Shown here: positions 24,033 to 32,495 of the stretch, piece after piece | How positions within the stretch are numbered: the stretch's first letter is position 1 | Layout of the letters: every line of letters starts with the position of its first letter | Source: Solirubrobacter soli DSM 22325 | Lineage (GTDB): Bacteria; Actinomycetota; Thermoleophilia; Solirubrobacterales; Solirubrobacteraceae | Reading direction: 5' to 3' | Assembly (NCBI RefSeq): GCF_000423665.1 | Contig: NZ_AUIK01000037.1 | Coordinates: 1 to 64,000 of the forward strand | DNA length: 64,000 bases | Translations under genes and position numbers: made by a program | Notes under the pieces: model-generated | Databases searched by the model: none | What the model saw: the letters and a program-made list of their open reading frames with translations, nothing else | What the model was told of the DNA's origin: nothing

Positions 24033-24115
24033 GCCCAGGTGGAGGAACGGCAGACTCGGAGGTCTCAAAAACCTCTGCCCTTACGGGCGTGCGGGTTCGA
24101 ATCCCGCCCTGGGCA
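24033..24115 (+). tRNA. tRNA-Leu(CAA)
   Basis: This class II tRNA of 83 bases has acceptor GCCCAGG/CCTGGGC, anticodon stem GAGGT/ACCTC with loop CTCAAAA (anticodon CAA), variable arm TGCCCTTACGGGCGT, T-loop TTCGAAT and discriminator A. Confidence 0.95.
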
Positions 24116-24358
24116 CTAGAACGGCATCTTGCCGCGGCCCTTGCGGCCGGCGGAGCCGCTCTTGGAGACGGCCTTGTTGGACGTCCAGAACGGCTTGGCG
24201 AACCAGCGGCCGAGGGGGCCTGGAGCCTTGCTCGCGCCGCGGCCGCCGGCGCCGATCACCTTCTGGGAGCCCTGCTGCGGGTAGCGCGACAGGCGCGGGG
24301 CCAGGAAGGCCAGGATCAGGATGATGATGCAGAGGGCGATGACGCCGGCGATGATCAT
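24116..24358 (-). CDS. Small single-pass membrane protein
   Basis: This 80-residue protein has one N-terminal transmembrane helix (MIIAGVIALCIIILILAFLA) and a basic, Gly/Ser/Lys-rich cytoplasmic tail ending KGRGKMPF. Its stop codon abuts the 3' end of tRNA-Leu(CAA) on the other strand with no gap. Function is unknown. The composition suggests binding to nucleic acid or to anionic lipid, but nothing specific is visible. Confidence 0.6.
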   Translation of the reverse strand: MIIAGVIALCIIILILAFLAPRLSRYPQQGSQKVIGAGGRGASKAPGPLGRWFAKPFWTSNKAVSKSGSAGRKGRGKMPF

Positions 24359-24387
24359 GGCCTGGCCATACCCAGCGGCCGCGTAGA

Positions 24388-25158
24388 TCAGGCCAGCCAG
24401 GGCTCCAACGCGTCAGCGAGGCTTGACGGGGCGACCAGCACGCCTGGGTTGGATGGGCCGACGGGCTCGAGCGGGCGGACGTCGAGGCCCGCGCGTTCGC
24501 AGATCAGGCCGCCGGCGGCGAGATCCCAGGGGTTCAGGCCGTGCTCGTAGTAGGCGTCCAACCTGCCGCACGCGGTCCAGGCGAGGTCGATGGCCGCCGC
24601 GCCGAAGCGACGGAGGTCGCGGACCTCGGGCAGCAGGCGGGCGGCGACGACCGATTGGGCGCGGCGGACCTCGGCGTCGTAGCCGAAGCCGGTGCCGACG
24701 AGGGCGGTCGCCATGTCGCTCTTGGTCGAGGCGGTGATCGGGCGGCCGTCGAGGGTGGGGTTGCCGTCGCGCTCGGCGGAGAAGAGCTCGTCGCGGGTGG
24801 GGTCGTAGACGACGCCGACCAGCGTCCCGTGCTCGTCCTCGGCGGCGATCGACACCGCCCACTGGGGGATGCCGAACAAGAAGTTGACGGTGCCGTCGAG
24901 CGGGTCGACGACCCAGCGCACGCCGCTGGTGCCGCGGTGGTCGCCGCCCTCCTCGCCGAGGACGCCGTCGTCCGGGCGGGCGGAGCCGATGCGCTCGCGG
25001 ATCAGGCGCTCGGCGTTGTGGTCGGCCTCGCTCACCAGGTCGGTCGGGGTGCTCTTGGAGGAGACCCGCAGGTCGGGTGAGCGGAAGGCCTCGCGTAGCA
25101 GGGCACCGGCCTCGCGGGCGACCGACTCCGCGAGCGCGCGCAGTTCTCCTTGGGTCAC
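24388..25158 (-). CDS. Inositol-monophosphatase-family phosphatase
   Basis: This is a 256-residue Mg-dependent phosphatase. The family motifs are complete: metal-binding GEEGG (Glu pair), DPLDGT followed by VNFLFGIPQWAVSIA, and the C-terminal NPWDLAAGGLICERAG. Likely substrates are inositol phosphate, histidinol phosphate or nucleotide 3'-phosphates; the sequence does not decide. Its start codon overlaps the stop of the upstream amidase gene (ATGA, 25155-25158), so they are translated together. Confidence 0.9.
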   Translation of the reverse strand: MTQGELRALAESVAREAGALLREAFRSPDLRVSSKSTPTDLVSEADHNAERLIRERIGSARPDDGVLGEEGGDHRGTSGVRWVVDPLDGTVNFLFGIPQWAVSIAAEDEHGTLVGVVYDPTRDELFSAERDGNPTLDGRPITASTKSDMATALVGTGFGYDAEVRRAQSVVAARLLPEVRDLRRFGAAAIDLAWTACGRLDAYYEHGLNPWDLAAGGLICERAGLDVRPLEPVGPSNPGVLVAPSSLADALEPWLA

Positions 25159-26540
25159 GCCGCCACCGCCGGACGCGACGCCGGCCAGCCCCGTGCCTCC
25201 TCGAGCTGCGCGCTCAGCGAGAACAGCCGCGCCTCGGACTCGAACGGCCCGACCAGCTGCACCGCGAGCGGAAACCCGTCGGAGGTGAACCCCGCCGGGA
25301 CGGACACGGCCGGCTGGCCGGTGTGGTTGAACGCACCGGCGTAGGGCGCCCAGCGCACCTGTCCGGCCAGCGTGCGGATGCCGGACGCGCCGTCGTACTC
25401 GCGCACGCGCAGCGGACGGCGGGTGAACATCGGGGTCAGCACCACGTCGCTTTCGTCGAAGATCATGTTCAGGCGCACGGAGTCCTCGGCCGCCGCCACG
25501 CCCGCCGCCGACGCCACGCGGAGCGGGATCGCCATCCCGATGCGGGCGATGCCACGCGCCCGGCGCGAGTAGCGGTCACGGTGGCCGATCTCGATCGCCT
25601 TGTCGCCGAGCCCGCGCACGAAGCGCGTGAGCACGCGGTTGCCCATGGTCAGGCCCCAGTCGAACTCGCGCTCGACGACCTCGTGGCCCAGCGAGCGCAG
25701 CAGCTCCGCGGTCGACTCCACCCCGGAGCGCTGCTCGGCGTCGACCTTGACGCCGAGCGGGGGAAGCCCGACCGAGACCGCGATCCGCAGCCGGCCCGGC
25801 GGCGTCGCGGCCGCCTCCACGAACGACGGGCCGCCGTCGCGGACGACGTCCATGAACCGCGCCGCATCCTCGACGGTGCGGGTGAGCGGGCCGTAGACGG
25901 TCATCCCCTGATGCGGGTCGACGTCCGGCGCGGTCGAGATCCGCCCGCGCTGCGTCTTGAAGCCGAACAGCCCGCAGCACGCGGCGGGAATCCGGACCGA
26001 GCCCGCGCCGTCGGTCCCGACGGCGGCGCTGACGAGCCCCGCGGCGACCGCCGTCGCGCTCCCGCCGGACGACCCGCCCGATGTGCGATGCAGGTCCCAG
26101 GGATTGCGGGTGACGCCGTACGTCGGCGACTCGGTGAACCCGGTCGCCATCAGCTCCGGCACGTGGGTCTTGCCGATGATCACCGCGCCGGCGGCGCGCA
26201 GCCGCCGCACGACCTCGGAGTCGGCGGGCTGGACCGGCGGGTCCCAGTCGCAGCCGTAGCCGGTGACCTCGCCGGCGACGTGGATGTCGTCCTTGATCGC
26301 GATCGGCACGCCCAGCAGCGGGCGCGTGTCTCCCCCGCGGCGGCGCCCGTCGGCCTGGTCGGCCTCGATCAGCGCCTGCTCGGAGAACACCACGCGGAAC
26401 GCGTTCAGCTTCGGGTCCAGCCGCGCGATCCGCCCCAGGAAGAGCTCCGTCAGCTCGCGGGAGGAGAGCTCACCCGCCGCGATCAGGTCGGCGTGACGGG
26501 AGAGTCCGGCGAAAGCGAGGTCGTCGCGGTCCACTCGCAC
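25155..26540 (-). CDS. Amidase-signature family enzyme
   Basis: This 461-residue hydrolase acts on C-N amide bonds. The Ser-cisSer-Lys triad is present: K83 (VPIAIKDDIHV), cis-Ser within the GGSSGG loop at 157-158, and nucleophile S181 in GTDGAGSVRIPA. A Gly/Ala-rich stretch between the two serines is typical. GTG 26540 is the first start. Without GatB/GatC nearby it is more likely a catabolic amidase than GatA. It is the first gene of a two-gene unit with the inositol-phosphatase-family gene. Confidence 0.9.
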   Translation of the reverse strand: MRVDRDDLAFAGLSRHADLIAAGELSSRELTELFLGRIARLDPKLNAFRVVFSEQALIEADQADGRRRGGDTRPLLGVPIAIKDDIHVAGEVTGYGCDWDPPVQPADSEVVRRLRAAGAVIIGKTHVPELMATGFTESPTYGVTRNPWDLHRTSGGSSGGSATAVAAGLVSAAVGTDGAGSVRIPAACCGLFGFKTQRGRISTAPDVDPHQGMTVYGPLTRTVEDAARFMDVVRDGGPSFVEAAATPPGRLRIAVSVGLPPLGVKVDAEQRSGVESTAELLRSLGHEVVEREFDWGLTMGNRVLTRFVRGLGDKAIEIGHRDRYSRRARGIARIGMAIPLRVASAAGVAAAEDSVRLNMIFDESDVVLTPMFTRRPLRVREYDGASGIRTLAGQVRWAPYAGAFNHTGQPAVSVPAGFTSDGFPLAVQLVGPFESEARLFSLSAQLEEARGWPASRPAVAA

Positions 26541-26556
26541 GGACCTTATCGCCCCC

Positions 26557-26562
26557 TACCAT
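26557..26562 (+). promoter_or_regulatory. -10-like hexamer for the alpha-hydroxy-acid oxidase gene
   Basis: TACCAT ends 9 bases before ATG 26572 and no Shine-Dalgarno sequence is present, which fits a leaderless or nearly leaderless mRNA. Confidence 0.4.
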
Positions 26563-26571
26563 CGCGGCCCC

Positions 26572-27615
26572 ATGAGCGCATTCACCACCGCCTCAGAGCT
26601 CGCCGACGCCGCCCGCGCGGCCCTCCCCGCAGAGCTCTGGGACTACGTCTGCGGCGGTGCCGGGACCGAGGCCACGATCCGCCGCAACCGCGCCGCGCTC
26701 GACGCGCTGCTGCTGCGGCCCCGCGTCGGCCGTGACGTGTCCACGCGACGCACGACCACGACGTTCCTCGGCGTCGAGCTCGCACTGCCGGTGATGCTCG
26801 CCCCGATCGGGACGATCGGGCTCTTCGACGAAAGCGGTGCCGCGGGAGCGGCGCGCGCCGCGGCCAGGGCCGGCACCGCCTCGTTCGTCTCGCTGCTCTC
26901 GACGCCTGACCTCGAGACCGTGGCGCAGACCGACGCGGCGCTCTTCTTCCAGCACTACACGCGCTCGGACCGCGGCTGGACGCTCGAGATCATCCGCCGC
27001 GTCGAGGCCGCCGGCTACCGCGGCCTCACCGTGACGCTCGACAGCGCCGTCGACGGCGTCCGCGAGCGCGAGCTGCGCAACCGGTTCGACCGCGGCGCCG
27101 CCCAGGCCCGCCCGAACATCGCGCCCGGCCACGACCGCCGCGAGCTGCAGGCGCAATTCACCTGGGCCGAGCTCGGATGGATCGCCGAGCAGACCGAGCT
27201 CCCGCTGATCGTCAAGGGCGTGACCGACCCCGACGACGCGCAGCTCGCGGTCCAGGCGGGCGCCCGAGCGCTGATCGTCTCCAACCACGGCGGGCGCCAG
27301 CTCGACCACCAGGCGGGGACGATCGAGCTGCTCGGCCCGGTCGTCGAGGCGGTCGGCGACCGTGCCGAGGTCGTGGTCGACGGCGGCTTCGAGCGCGGGA
27401 CCGACGCGGTCAAGGCGCTCGCGCTCGGGGCCCGCGCGGTGCTGATCGGCAAGGCGGCGTGCTTCGCGCTGGCCGCGGGCGGCGAGGACGCGCTGGCGGC
27501 CACCCTGGACCGGTTCCGTGTCGAGGTCGACCGCACATTGGCACTGCTCGGCGTGACCGCCCCGGAGGAGGTCACGGCGCGGCACGTACGGGTCTCCCCC
27601 GCGCCCTGGACCTAG
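26572..27615 (+). CDS. FMN-dependent alpha-hydroxy-acid oxidase/dehydrogenase
   Basis: The 347-residue TIM-barrel flavoenzyme oxidises 2-hydroxy acids such as lactate or glycolate. Typical segments are present: ELWDYVCGGAGTEATIRRN at the start, LPVMLAPIGTIGLF, and VSNHGGRQLDHQAGTIELL with the catalytic His-Gly-Gly-Arg set, followed by VVVDGGFERGTDAVKALALGA for phosphate binding. Substrate is not determined. It is divergent from the amidase and overlaps the next minus-strand gene by 4 bases at the stop. Confidence 0.92.
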   Translation: MSAFTTASELADAARAALPAELWDYVCGGAGTEATIRRNRAALDALLLRPRVGRDVSTRRTTTTFLGVELALPVMLAPIGTIGLFDESGAAGAARAAARAGTASFVSLLSTPDLETVAQTDAALFFQHYTRSDRGWTLEIIRRVEAAGYRGLTVTLDSAVDGVRERELRNRFDRGAAQARPNIAPGHDRRELQAQFTWAELGWIAEQTELPLIVKGVTDPDDAQLAVQAGARALIVSNHGGRQLDHQAGTIELLGPVVEAVGDRAEVVVDGGFERGTDAVKALALGARAVLIGKAACFALAAGGEDALAATLDRFRVEVDRTLALLGVTAPEEVTARHVRVSPAPWT

Positions 27616-28571
27616 TCCTCCCGCACGCGGATCACGATCTCGTCCTCGTCGGCGCGGGCGGCGAGCGGCGCCTCACCCGCCCGGTACGGTGCGGGCTCCG
27701 GCGGAAGGGGGCGGCGCGGGCGCAGGCCGGCGAGGAGCATCACGGCGCCGACCCCGATCAGCACGAGCGGCCACCAGAAGAGCGTGTCGTCGTCGCTGTC
27801 GGCGACGACCACGATGAACAGGCCGAGGTTGACGACACCCAGGTACGCCGGCCCGGGCGAGCGGTCCAACGCGCCGAAGGCGACCAGGCCGAAGCCCGCG
27901 CCGAGCAGCACGACCTCCCACAGCCCTGGCAGCGAGCTGCCGCCGAGGTCGAACACGGTCACGGCGGAGACCCCGATCGCCGCGATCGCCAGCCCGCCCG
28001 CGTCGATCAGCACCTCGGCGTGGCGGCGCGCCGGCTCGCGCAGGGCGAGCGCGGAGAGCACCAGGAACGCCGCGTACGCGGCGAGCAGCCAGCGGTAGGG
28101 CGCTGCGCTCGACGCGTGGAACACGACATTCCAGGCCGACAGGAGCCCGACACCGCCGAGGATCGCGGCGAGCAACAGGCTGATCGCGCTGTTGCGCTCG
28201 AACGCCGGCCACAGCAGCAGGCCGCCGAGCAGCAGCGAGGTCCACAGCAGGCTGCCGGACGGCGGGTCGTCACCGAAGTTCCCACCGAGCAGGTCGGCGG
28301 CCGTCAGCAGCCCCGCGTACAGCAGGAACGCGCCCGTGACGAGCAGGATCGACTGGTACGCCGGCGGCACGCCGCCCTCGTTGGGCGCCTGCGCGCCCAG
28401 CCAGAAGATCAGCCCGCCGACCGCGAGCAGGATCGCCATGTGCAGGACGTCCGGCAGCTTGTCGGAGAGCCGGAACTCCTCGAGCGCGAGACCCACGCCG
28501 AGGCAGACCGCGCCCGCGGCGATCAACGGTCCCCGGTGCGCGGGCGGGCGCAGGAGCTCTCGGAAGCTCAT
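27612..28571 (-). CDS. Multi-helix membrane protein, unknown
   Basis: This 319-residue protein has about nine hydrophobic segments separated by short loops, and a C-terminal Pro/Arg/Glu tail (GLRPRRPLPPEPAPYRAGEA onward). There are no charged residues of transporter type inside the helices and no catalytic motif. Tandem helices with conserved WLGAQAPNEGG and WPAFERNSA loops suggest an internally repeated fold. The start at 28571 is 28 bases from the divergent enoyl-CoA hydratase start, so the promoters must overlap. Confidence 0.65.
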   Translation of the reverse strand: MSFRELLRPPAHRGPLIAAGAVCLGVGLALEEFRLSDKLPDVLHMAILLAVGGLIFWLGAQAPNEGGVPPAYQSILLVTGAFLLYAGLLTAADLLGGNFGDDPPSGSLLWTSLLLGGLLLWPAFERNSAISLLLAAILGGVGLLSAWNVVFHASSAAPYRWLLAAYAAFLVLSALALREPARRHAEVLIDAGGLAIAAIGVSAVTVFDLGGSSLPGLWEVVLLGAGFGLVAFGALDRSPGPAYLGVVNLGLFIVVVADSDDDTLFWWPLVLIGVGAVMLLAGLRPRRPLPPEPAPYRAGEAPLAARADEDEIVIRVRED

Positions 28572-28586
28572 CCGCAGTCAGGCTAT

Positions 28587-28592
28587 TAGGCT
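28587..28592 (+). promoter_or_regulatory. -10-like hexamer for the enoyl-CoA hydratase gene
   Basis: TAGGCT ends 7 bases before GTG 28600, with no Shine-Dalgarno sequence between, which fits leaderless translation. Confidence 0.45.
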
Positions 28593-28599
28593 CACAGGC

Positions 28600-29364
28600 G
28601 TGTCCGACCTCGTCATCACCGAGGATCACGGGGCGGTCCGCCACGTCGTCCTCAACCGGCCCGAGAAGCGCAACGCGTTCAACGCGGACCTGATCCTCGC
28701 CACCGGCGCCGCCCTGCGCGCGGCCGCCGACGACCCGTCCGTCCGCTGCGTCGTGATCCGCGGCAACGGCCCGGTGTTCAGCGCCGGCATGGATGTCGCG
28801 GCGCTCGCGGACGTCGGCACGCAGCCCGAGCGGCTGCGCACGTTCCGCCGCGCCTGCCTGGAGGCGTGGAACCTGTGCGAGGAGATGACCAAGCCGGTCG
28901 TCGCCCAGATCCACGGCGTCTGCCTGGGCGGCGCGCTCGAGCTGGCGCTGGCCTGCGATCTGCGGGTGCTGACCGAGGACGCGTGGGTCGGCCTGCCGGA
29001 GACGCGGCTCGGGCTCGTCCCCGACGTCGGCGGCTCGTCGCGGCTCCCCCAGGTCGTCGGCGTCGGCCGCGCCAAGGAGCTGATCATGACCGGCAAGGTG
29101 ATCGACGCGGCGACCGCGGAGCGGTTCGGGCTCGCGAACCGGATTGCGCCCAACGCCGACGAGCTCGTCGCCGAGCTGCTCCAGTGCGCGCCGATCGCGG
29201 TCGGGCTCGCGAAGCGCCTGATCGACGCCTCCGCGCGCCCCGCGCTCTCGACGACGCTGGAGCTCGAGGTCGCCGCGCAAGAGATCTGCGCCCGCTCGGA
29301 GGACATCCGCGAGGGCGTTCAGGCTGCGGCCGAGCGTCGCGCGCCGGTGTTCAAGGGCGCGTAG
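28600..29364 (+). CDS. Enoyl-CoA hydratase/isomerase family protein
   Basis: The 254-residue crotonase-fold enzyme acts on an acyl-CoA in fatty- or aromatic-acid breakdown. The family core is clear: VVLNRPEKRNAFNADL, GNGPVFSAGMDVAAL (oxyanion hole), QIHGVCLGGALELALACDLRV, and LPETRLGLVPDVGGSSRLPQ with the usual catalytic acidic positions. GTG 28600 is supported by position and by the -10-like site before it. It overlaps the convergent ECF sigma gene by 46 bases. Confidence 0.9.
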   Translation: MSDLVITEDHGAVRHVVLNRPEKRNAFNADLILATGAALRAAADDPSVRCVVIRGNGPVFSAGMDVAALADVGTQPERLRTFRRACLEAWNLCEEMTKPVVAQIHGVCLGGALELALACDLRVLTEDAWVGLPETRLGLVPDVGGSSRLPQVVGVGRAKELIMTGKVIDAATAERFGLANRIAPNADELVAELLQCAPIAVGLAKRLIDASARPALSTTLELEVAAQEICARSEDIREGVQAAAERRAPVFKGA

Positions 29365-30239
29365 TGCGAGACCAGCCGGTGCGTCCGGCCGGCGTCATGC
29401 CAGTGGACCTGGGTGACTGCGGGCGGGCAGTGCAGCGGCTGGTCGGCCGGGCTCTCCAGCACGAGTTCGGTGATCGCCACGTGCTCGCCTCCGATCACCC
29501 GGAGCGGGTGGGCGACCACGCCGTCGTCGAAGTCCCGCCAGAGGCCCGCGGCGAGCAGCGCGCGGCCGCGGCGCTCGACCCGGTCGGCCATCCGGAACGC
29601 CACGTCGGGCGCGAACGCCGTGTCCAGGAGCCGCGTGTCGCCGCTGCGCTGGAACGCCGCCAGCGCGCCGCCGGCGGCCAGTGCGTACCCGCGGACACGC
29701 TCGCGGTCGGTGTACGCCTCCGCGGCGGTGGCCAGCAGCTCGCCCGCCAGGCGCGTCCGCGCCGCGTTCAGGCGACTGCGGACGGTGCCGACCGGGACGT
29801 CGCAGATCTCGGCGATCTCCTCGTAGGCGCTCACGCGCGAGAAGTGGCGCAGCATGACCGCCACGCGCTGTGACTCCGGGAGGCGCTCGAGCGCGGTCCA
29901 GACCCAGTCCCGCAGCGCCGCACGCTCGATCGCGTCCTGCACCGTGTCGAACCCCGGCTCCGAGAACGGCAGCACGCGTGCCGGCCGGCGCCGCTGCGCG
30001 CGGCAGACGTTGACGAGGATCGCCGCGAGCCACCCGCCGACGGCCCCGGGCTGGCGCAGCTCGCCGATCCGCCGCAGCGCGATCAGGATCGCGTCCTGCA
30101 CCGCGTCCTCGGCATCGGGGCCGTGACCGAGCATCCCGGTCGCGATCGCGTGCAGCCGCGCGTGGTGGCGCTCGAACAGCGCGCCGAGGCCGGCCGCGTC
30201 ACCGGCCTGCGCGGCCCGCGCGAGCGCCGCGTCGTCCAT
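29319..30239 (-). CDS. ECF sigma factor with C-terminal SnoaL/NTF2-like domain
   Basis: The 306-residue factor has region 2 at about 15-85 (ALFERHHARLHAIATGML, DAEDAVQDAILIAL, GGWLAAILVNVCRAQRR) and region 4 at about 115-170 (LPESQRVAVMLRHF, YEEIAEICDVPVGTVRSRLNAAR). Residues 185-295 form an NTF2-like extension (AFAPDVAFRMADRVERRGRA, VTQVHWHDAGRTHRLVSHY), as in SigJ-type ECF groups, where the extension replaces an anti-sigma factor. It diverges from the alpha/beta hydrolase gene 47 bases away, a probable target or co-regulated neighbour. Confidence 0.88.
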   Translation of the reverse strand: MDDAALARAAQAGDAAGLGALFERHHARLHAIATGMLGHGPDAEDAVQDAILIALRRIGELRQPGAVGGWLAAILVNVCRAQRRRPARVLPFSEPGFDTVQDAIERAALRDWVWTALERLPESQRVAVMLRHFSRVSAYEEIAEICDVPVGTVRSRLNAARTRLAGELLATAAEAYTDRERVRGYALAAGGALAAFQRSGDTRLLDTAFAPDVAFRMADRVERRGRALLAAGLWRDFDDGVVAHPLRVIGGEHVAITELVLESPADQPLHCPPAVTQVHWHDAGRTHRLVSHYAPLNTGARRSAAA

Positions 30240-30286
30240 GCCCGGATTCTTTCGAACTTTCGTGAGCCGCGCCGCATCTCAGTGGC

Positions 30287-31105
30287 ATGGAGATCTCCGT
30301 CAACCACACCCAGCTCCACGTCGACACCGAAGGCGCCGGGAGGCCACTCGTCGTGCTCCACGGCGGTCCGGGGTTCGACCAGGGCTACCTGCGCCCCGGG
30401 CTGCTCCCGCTCGCGGAGGACGCGCGGCTCGTGTTCCCCGACCTGCGCGGGCAGGGCCGCTCGGCGCCGGTGCCCGTCGAGTCCTGCACGCTCGAGCAGA
30501 TGGCCGACGACGTCGCCGAGCTGTGCGCGACCTTCGAGCGTCCCGTGGTCTTCGGCCACTCCGCCGGCGGGTTCGTCGCGCTCCAGCTCGCGCTGCGCCA
30601 CCCGGGACTCGCATCGGGGCTGATCCTGTGCCACACGGCCGCCGCGCTGAGTCGCGAGCCCGGCCCTCCCGGTCCCGCCGAGCGCGGCGGCGAGGCGGCC
30701 GGCGCGGCCGCCGCCCGGCTGTTCGGCGGTGACTTCTCGCTGGAGGTCCTGGAGGCGTTCGACCGCCTCGTGCTGCCGCTCTACGCGGCTCCCGGCCATG
30801 AGGACGTCCCGCCGCGGCTGATGGCGCTGAGCACGATCAACGCCGAGATCGCCGCGTACTTCTTCCAGCGGCTCGCGCCCGCCTACGACGTCCGGGCGGA
30901 CCTCGAACGGATCGACGTGCCGACGCTCGTCGTGACCGGCCGCCACGACTGGGTCTGCCCGCCGGCCGCGGGACGCGCGCTCGCCGCCGCGATCCCGCGC
31001 GCCGAGCTGGTCGAGCTCGACAGCGGGCACTTCGGCTTCTCGGAGACCCCGGAGCCGTTCCAGCGCGCCGTGCGCGCGTGGCTCAGTAGTACCGGGGCTT
31101 CTTGA
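30287..31105 (+). CDS. Alpha/beta hydrolase, proline-iminopeptidase-like
   Basis: This is a 272-residue hydrolase. The oxyanion HGGPG motif (25-29), the nucleophile elbow GHSAGG (S92), the acid in VTGRHDWVCP and the His in LDSGHFGF are all present. The HGGPG form is typical of prolyl iminopeptidases and related epoxide/ester hydrolases. No signal peptide is seen, so it acts in the cytoplasm. It converges with the secreted-protein operon, overlapping it by 23 bases. Confidence 0.88.
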   Translation: MEISVNHTQLHVDTEGAGRPLVVLHGGPGFDQGYLRPGLLPLAEDARLVFPDLRGQGRSAPVPVESCTLEQMADDVAELCATFERPVVFGHSAGGFVALQLALRHPGLASGLILCHTAAALSREPGPPGPAERGGEAAGAAAARLFGGDFSLEVLEAFDRLVLPLYAAPGHEDVPPRLMALSTINAEIAAYFFQRLAPAYDVRADLERIDVPTLVVTGRHDWVCPPAAGRALAAAIPRAELVELDSGHFGFSETPEPFQRAVRAWLSSTGAS

Positions 31106-32495
31106 TCCGGAAGAGCTTGGCCTTCACGAAGTAGGCGGTGCCGGCCTTGACGGTGACGGGCTTGTTCTTGGAGCCCTTGAGCGCCAGAGTCACGCGGCCC
31201 TTGCCGACCTCGGTGAGCGTGCCGTCGCAGCGGTCGGTGGTGGCGAACGTGGCGTCGCGGGCGGTCGCCGTGCTGGCGCCGCCGACGGCCGTGTAGAGAC
31301 CCTTGGCGACCATCGAGAGCGACCGCACGATCCCCTTCGCCGGGCCCTTCTGGCAAGCGGCCTCGGCGCCGGGCGGCGAGAGCAGGCCGATGTCGGTCGA
31401 GATCGACGCGCTCTTGGCCTTTCCCTTCTTGGCCTTCTTCTGCCGGATCGCGAAGATGCCCGCCTTGATGCGCGCGGTCTGCTGCTTGGCGCGCTTGTCG
31501 GAGGCGGCGAAGCCGTTGGCCGCGGACTTCATCTCCAGCTCGCCCTTGCGGGCGTCGACGGTCGAGCCGACCGGCACCGACGCGATGCCCTTGAGCGGGA
31601 CGAAGCCGCCGTTCTGCTTGAGGCTGCGGCCGGGCAGCTTGACGAAGACCTCGCCGGACAGCGTGCGCACGAGCGCGGTCTTCCCCGGCGCCGGCGGGAC
31701 GTCGCCGGGCGGCAGCAGGTCGCACGCGTCGCCGACGCCGTCCTTGTCCTCGTCGGCCTGGTTGGCGTTGGCGTTGTCGGGACAGTTGTCCGTGAGGTCG
31801 GGCACGCCGTCGCCATCGCGGTCGGCGACCGGCGACGCGACCGTGAACGTCGTCGTCGCAGGCGACTTGTCGGGGCGCCCGTAGACGTCGGTCGCGGTCA
31901 CCCGCAGCACGTGCGTGCCCGGGGCGAAGCCGGCCGGGGAGAACGTCGGGCTGCAGGGCACGGCCGTGTCCGCGTCGATGGCGCACGTGAAGGTCCCGCC
32001 GAGCGTGGAGTTGATCGAAAGGCCGAACGGCGGACCCGCGCTGACGGTCGTGTCCGGCTGGTCGAACGGCGAATAGGAGACGTCGTCGAGGTTGACGCTG
32101 CCCTCGGTGCCGCTGGCCGAGATCATGACGCGGGCGATGTCGGCGCTCGGGTCCTCGAGCTGGACCGGAAGCCAGTCCGGCGTGTCCTGGTCCCGCGTCA
32201 GCGGGGTGCCGCAGGCCGTGGCCGCGCACGGCGTGATCGTGAGTGCCGCCGAGCCCGGCGCGCGGACGAAGAACTCGACGAGCCGTTGCGGCGAGCTGAG
32301 ATTGATGCCCGTCGACGGGCGGCAGGTCAGGTACGCGCCGCCGTCGCGGCCGCCCGAGGTCACCTGCTCGCAGCCGGGATAGTCGTTCGGCGAAACCGGG
32401 TCGACGAACGTGACCACGGTCGGGGCTTGCGTCTGCGCGCGGGCTGGGGCGGCCAGGACGACCGCCGCCACCAGCGCCGCGAGCAGGAGCCTCAT
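31083..32495 (-). CDS. Secreted thrombospondin-type-3/FecR-like protein (third gene of operon)
   Basis: This 470-residue exported protein starts at ATG 32495 (signal peptide MRLLLAALVAAVVLAAPARA). A jelly-roll-like domain (about 25-150) and an Ig-like domain precede two calcium loops (DRDGDGVPDLTDNCP, DEDKDGVGDACD) at about 225-255. The C-terminal 200 residues contain a FecR-like unit (LSGEVFVKLPGRSLKQNGGF, VPVGSTVDARKGELEM) ending in a conserved DRCDGTLTEVGKGRVTL segment and Lys-rich strands. The same tail occurs in the gene upstream. Its start overlaps the previous stop (ATGA). It is probably a surface or matrix protein. Confidence 0.75.
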   Translation of the reverse strand: MRLLLAALVAAVVLAAPARAQTQAPTVVTFVDPVSPNDYPGCEQVTSGGRDGGAYLTCRPSTGINLSSPQRLVEFFVRAPGSAALTITPCAATACGTPLTRDQDTPDWLPVQLEDPSADIARVMISASGTEGSVNLDDVSYSPFDQPDTTVSAGPPFGLSINSTLGGTFTCAIDADTAVPCSPTFSPAGFAPGTHVLRVTATDVYGRPDKSPATTTFTVASPVADRDGDGVPDLTDNCPDNANANQADEDKDGVGDACDLLPPGDVPPAPGKTALVRTLSGEVFVKLPGRSLKQNGGFVPLKGIASVPVGSTVDARKGELEMKSAANGFAASDKRAKQQTARIKAGIFAIRQKKAKKGKAKSASISTDIGLLSPPGAEAACQKGPAKGIVRSLSMVAKGLYTAVGGASTATARDATFATTDRCDGTLTEVGKGRVTLALKGSKNKPVTVKAGTAYFVKAKLFRIKKPRYY

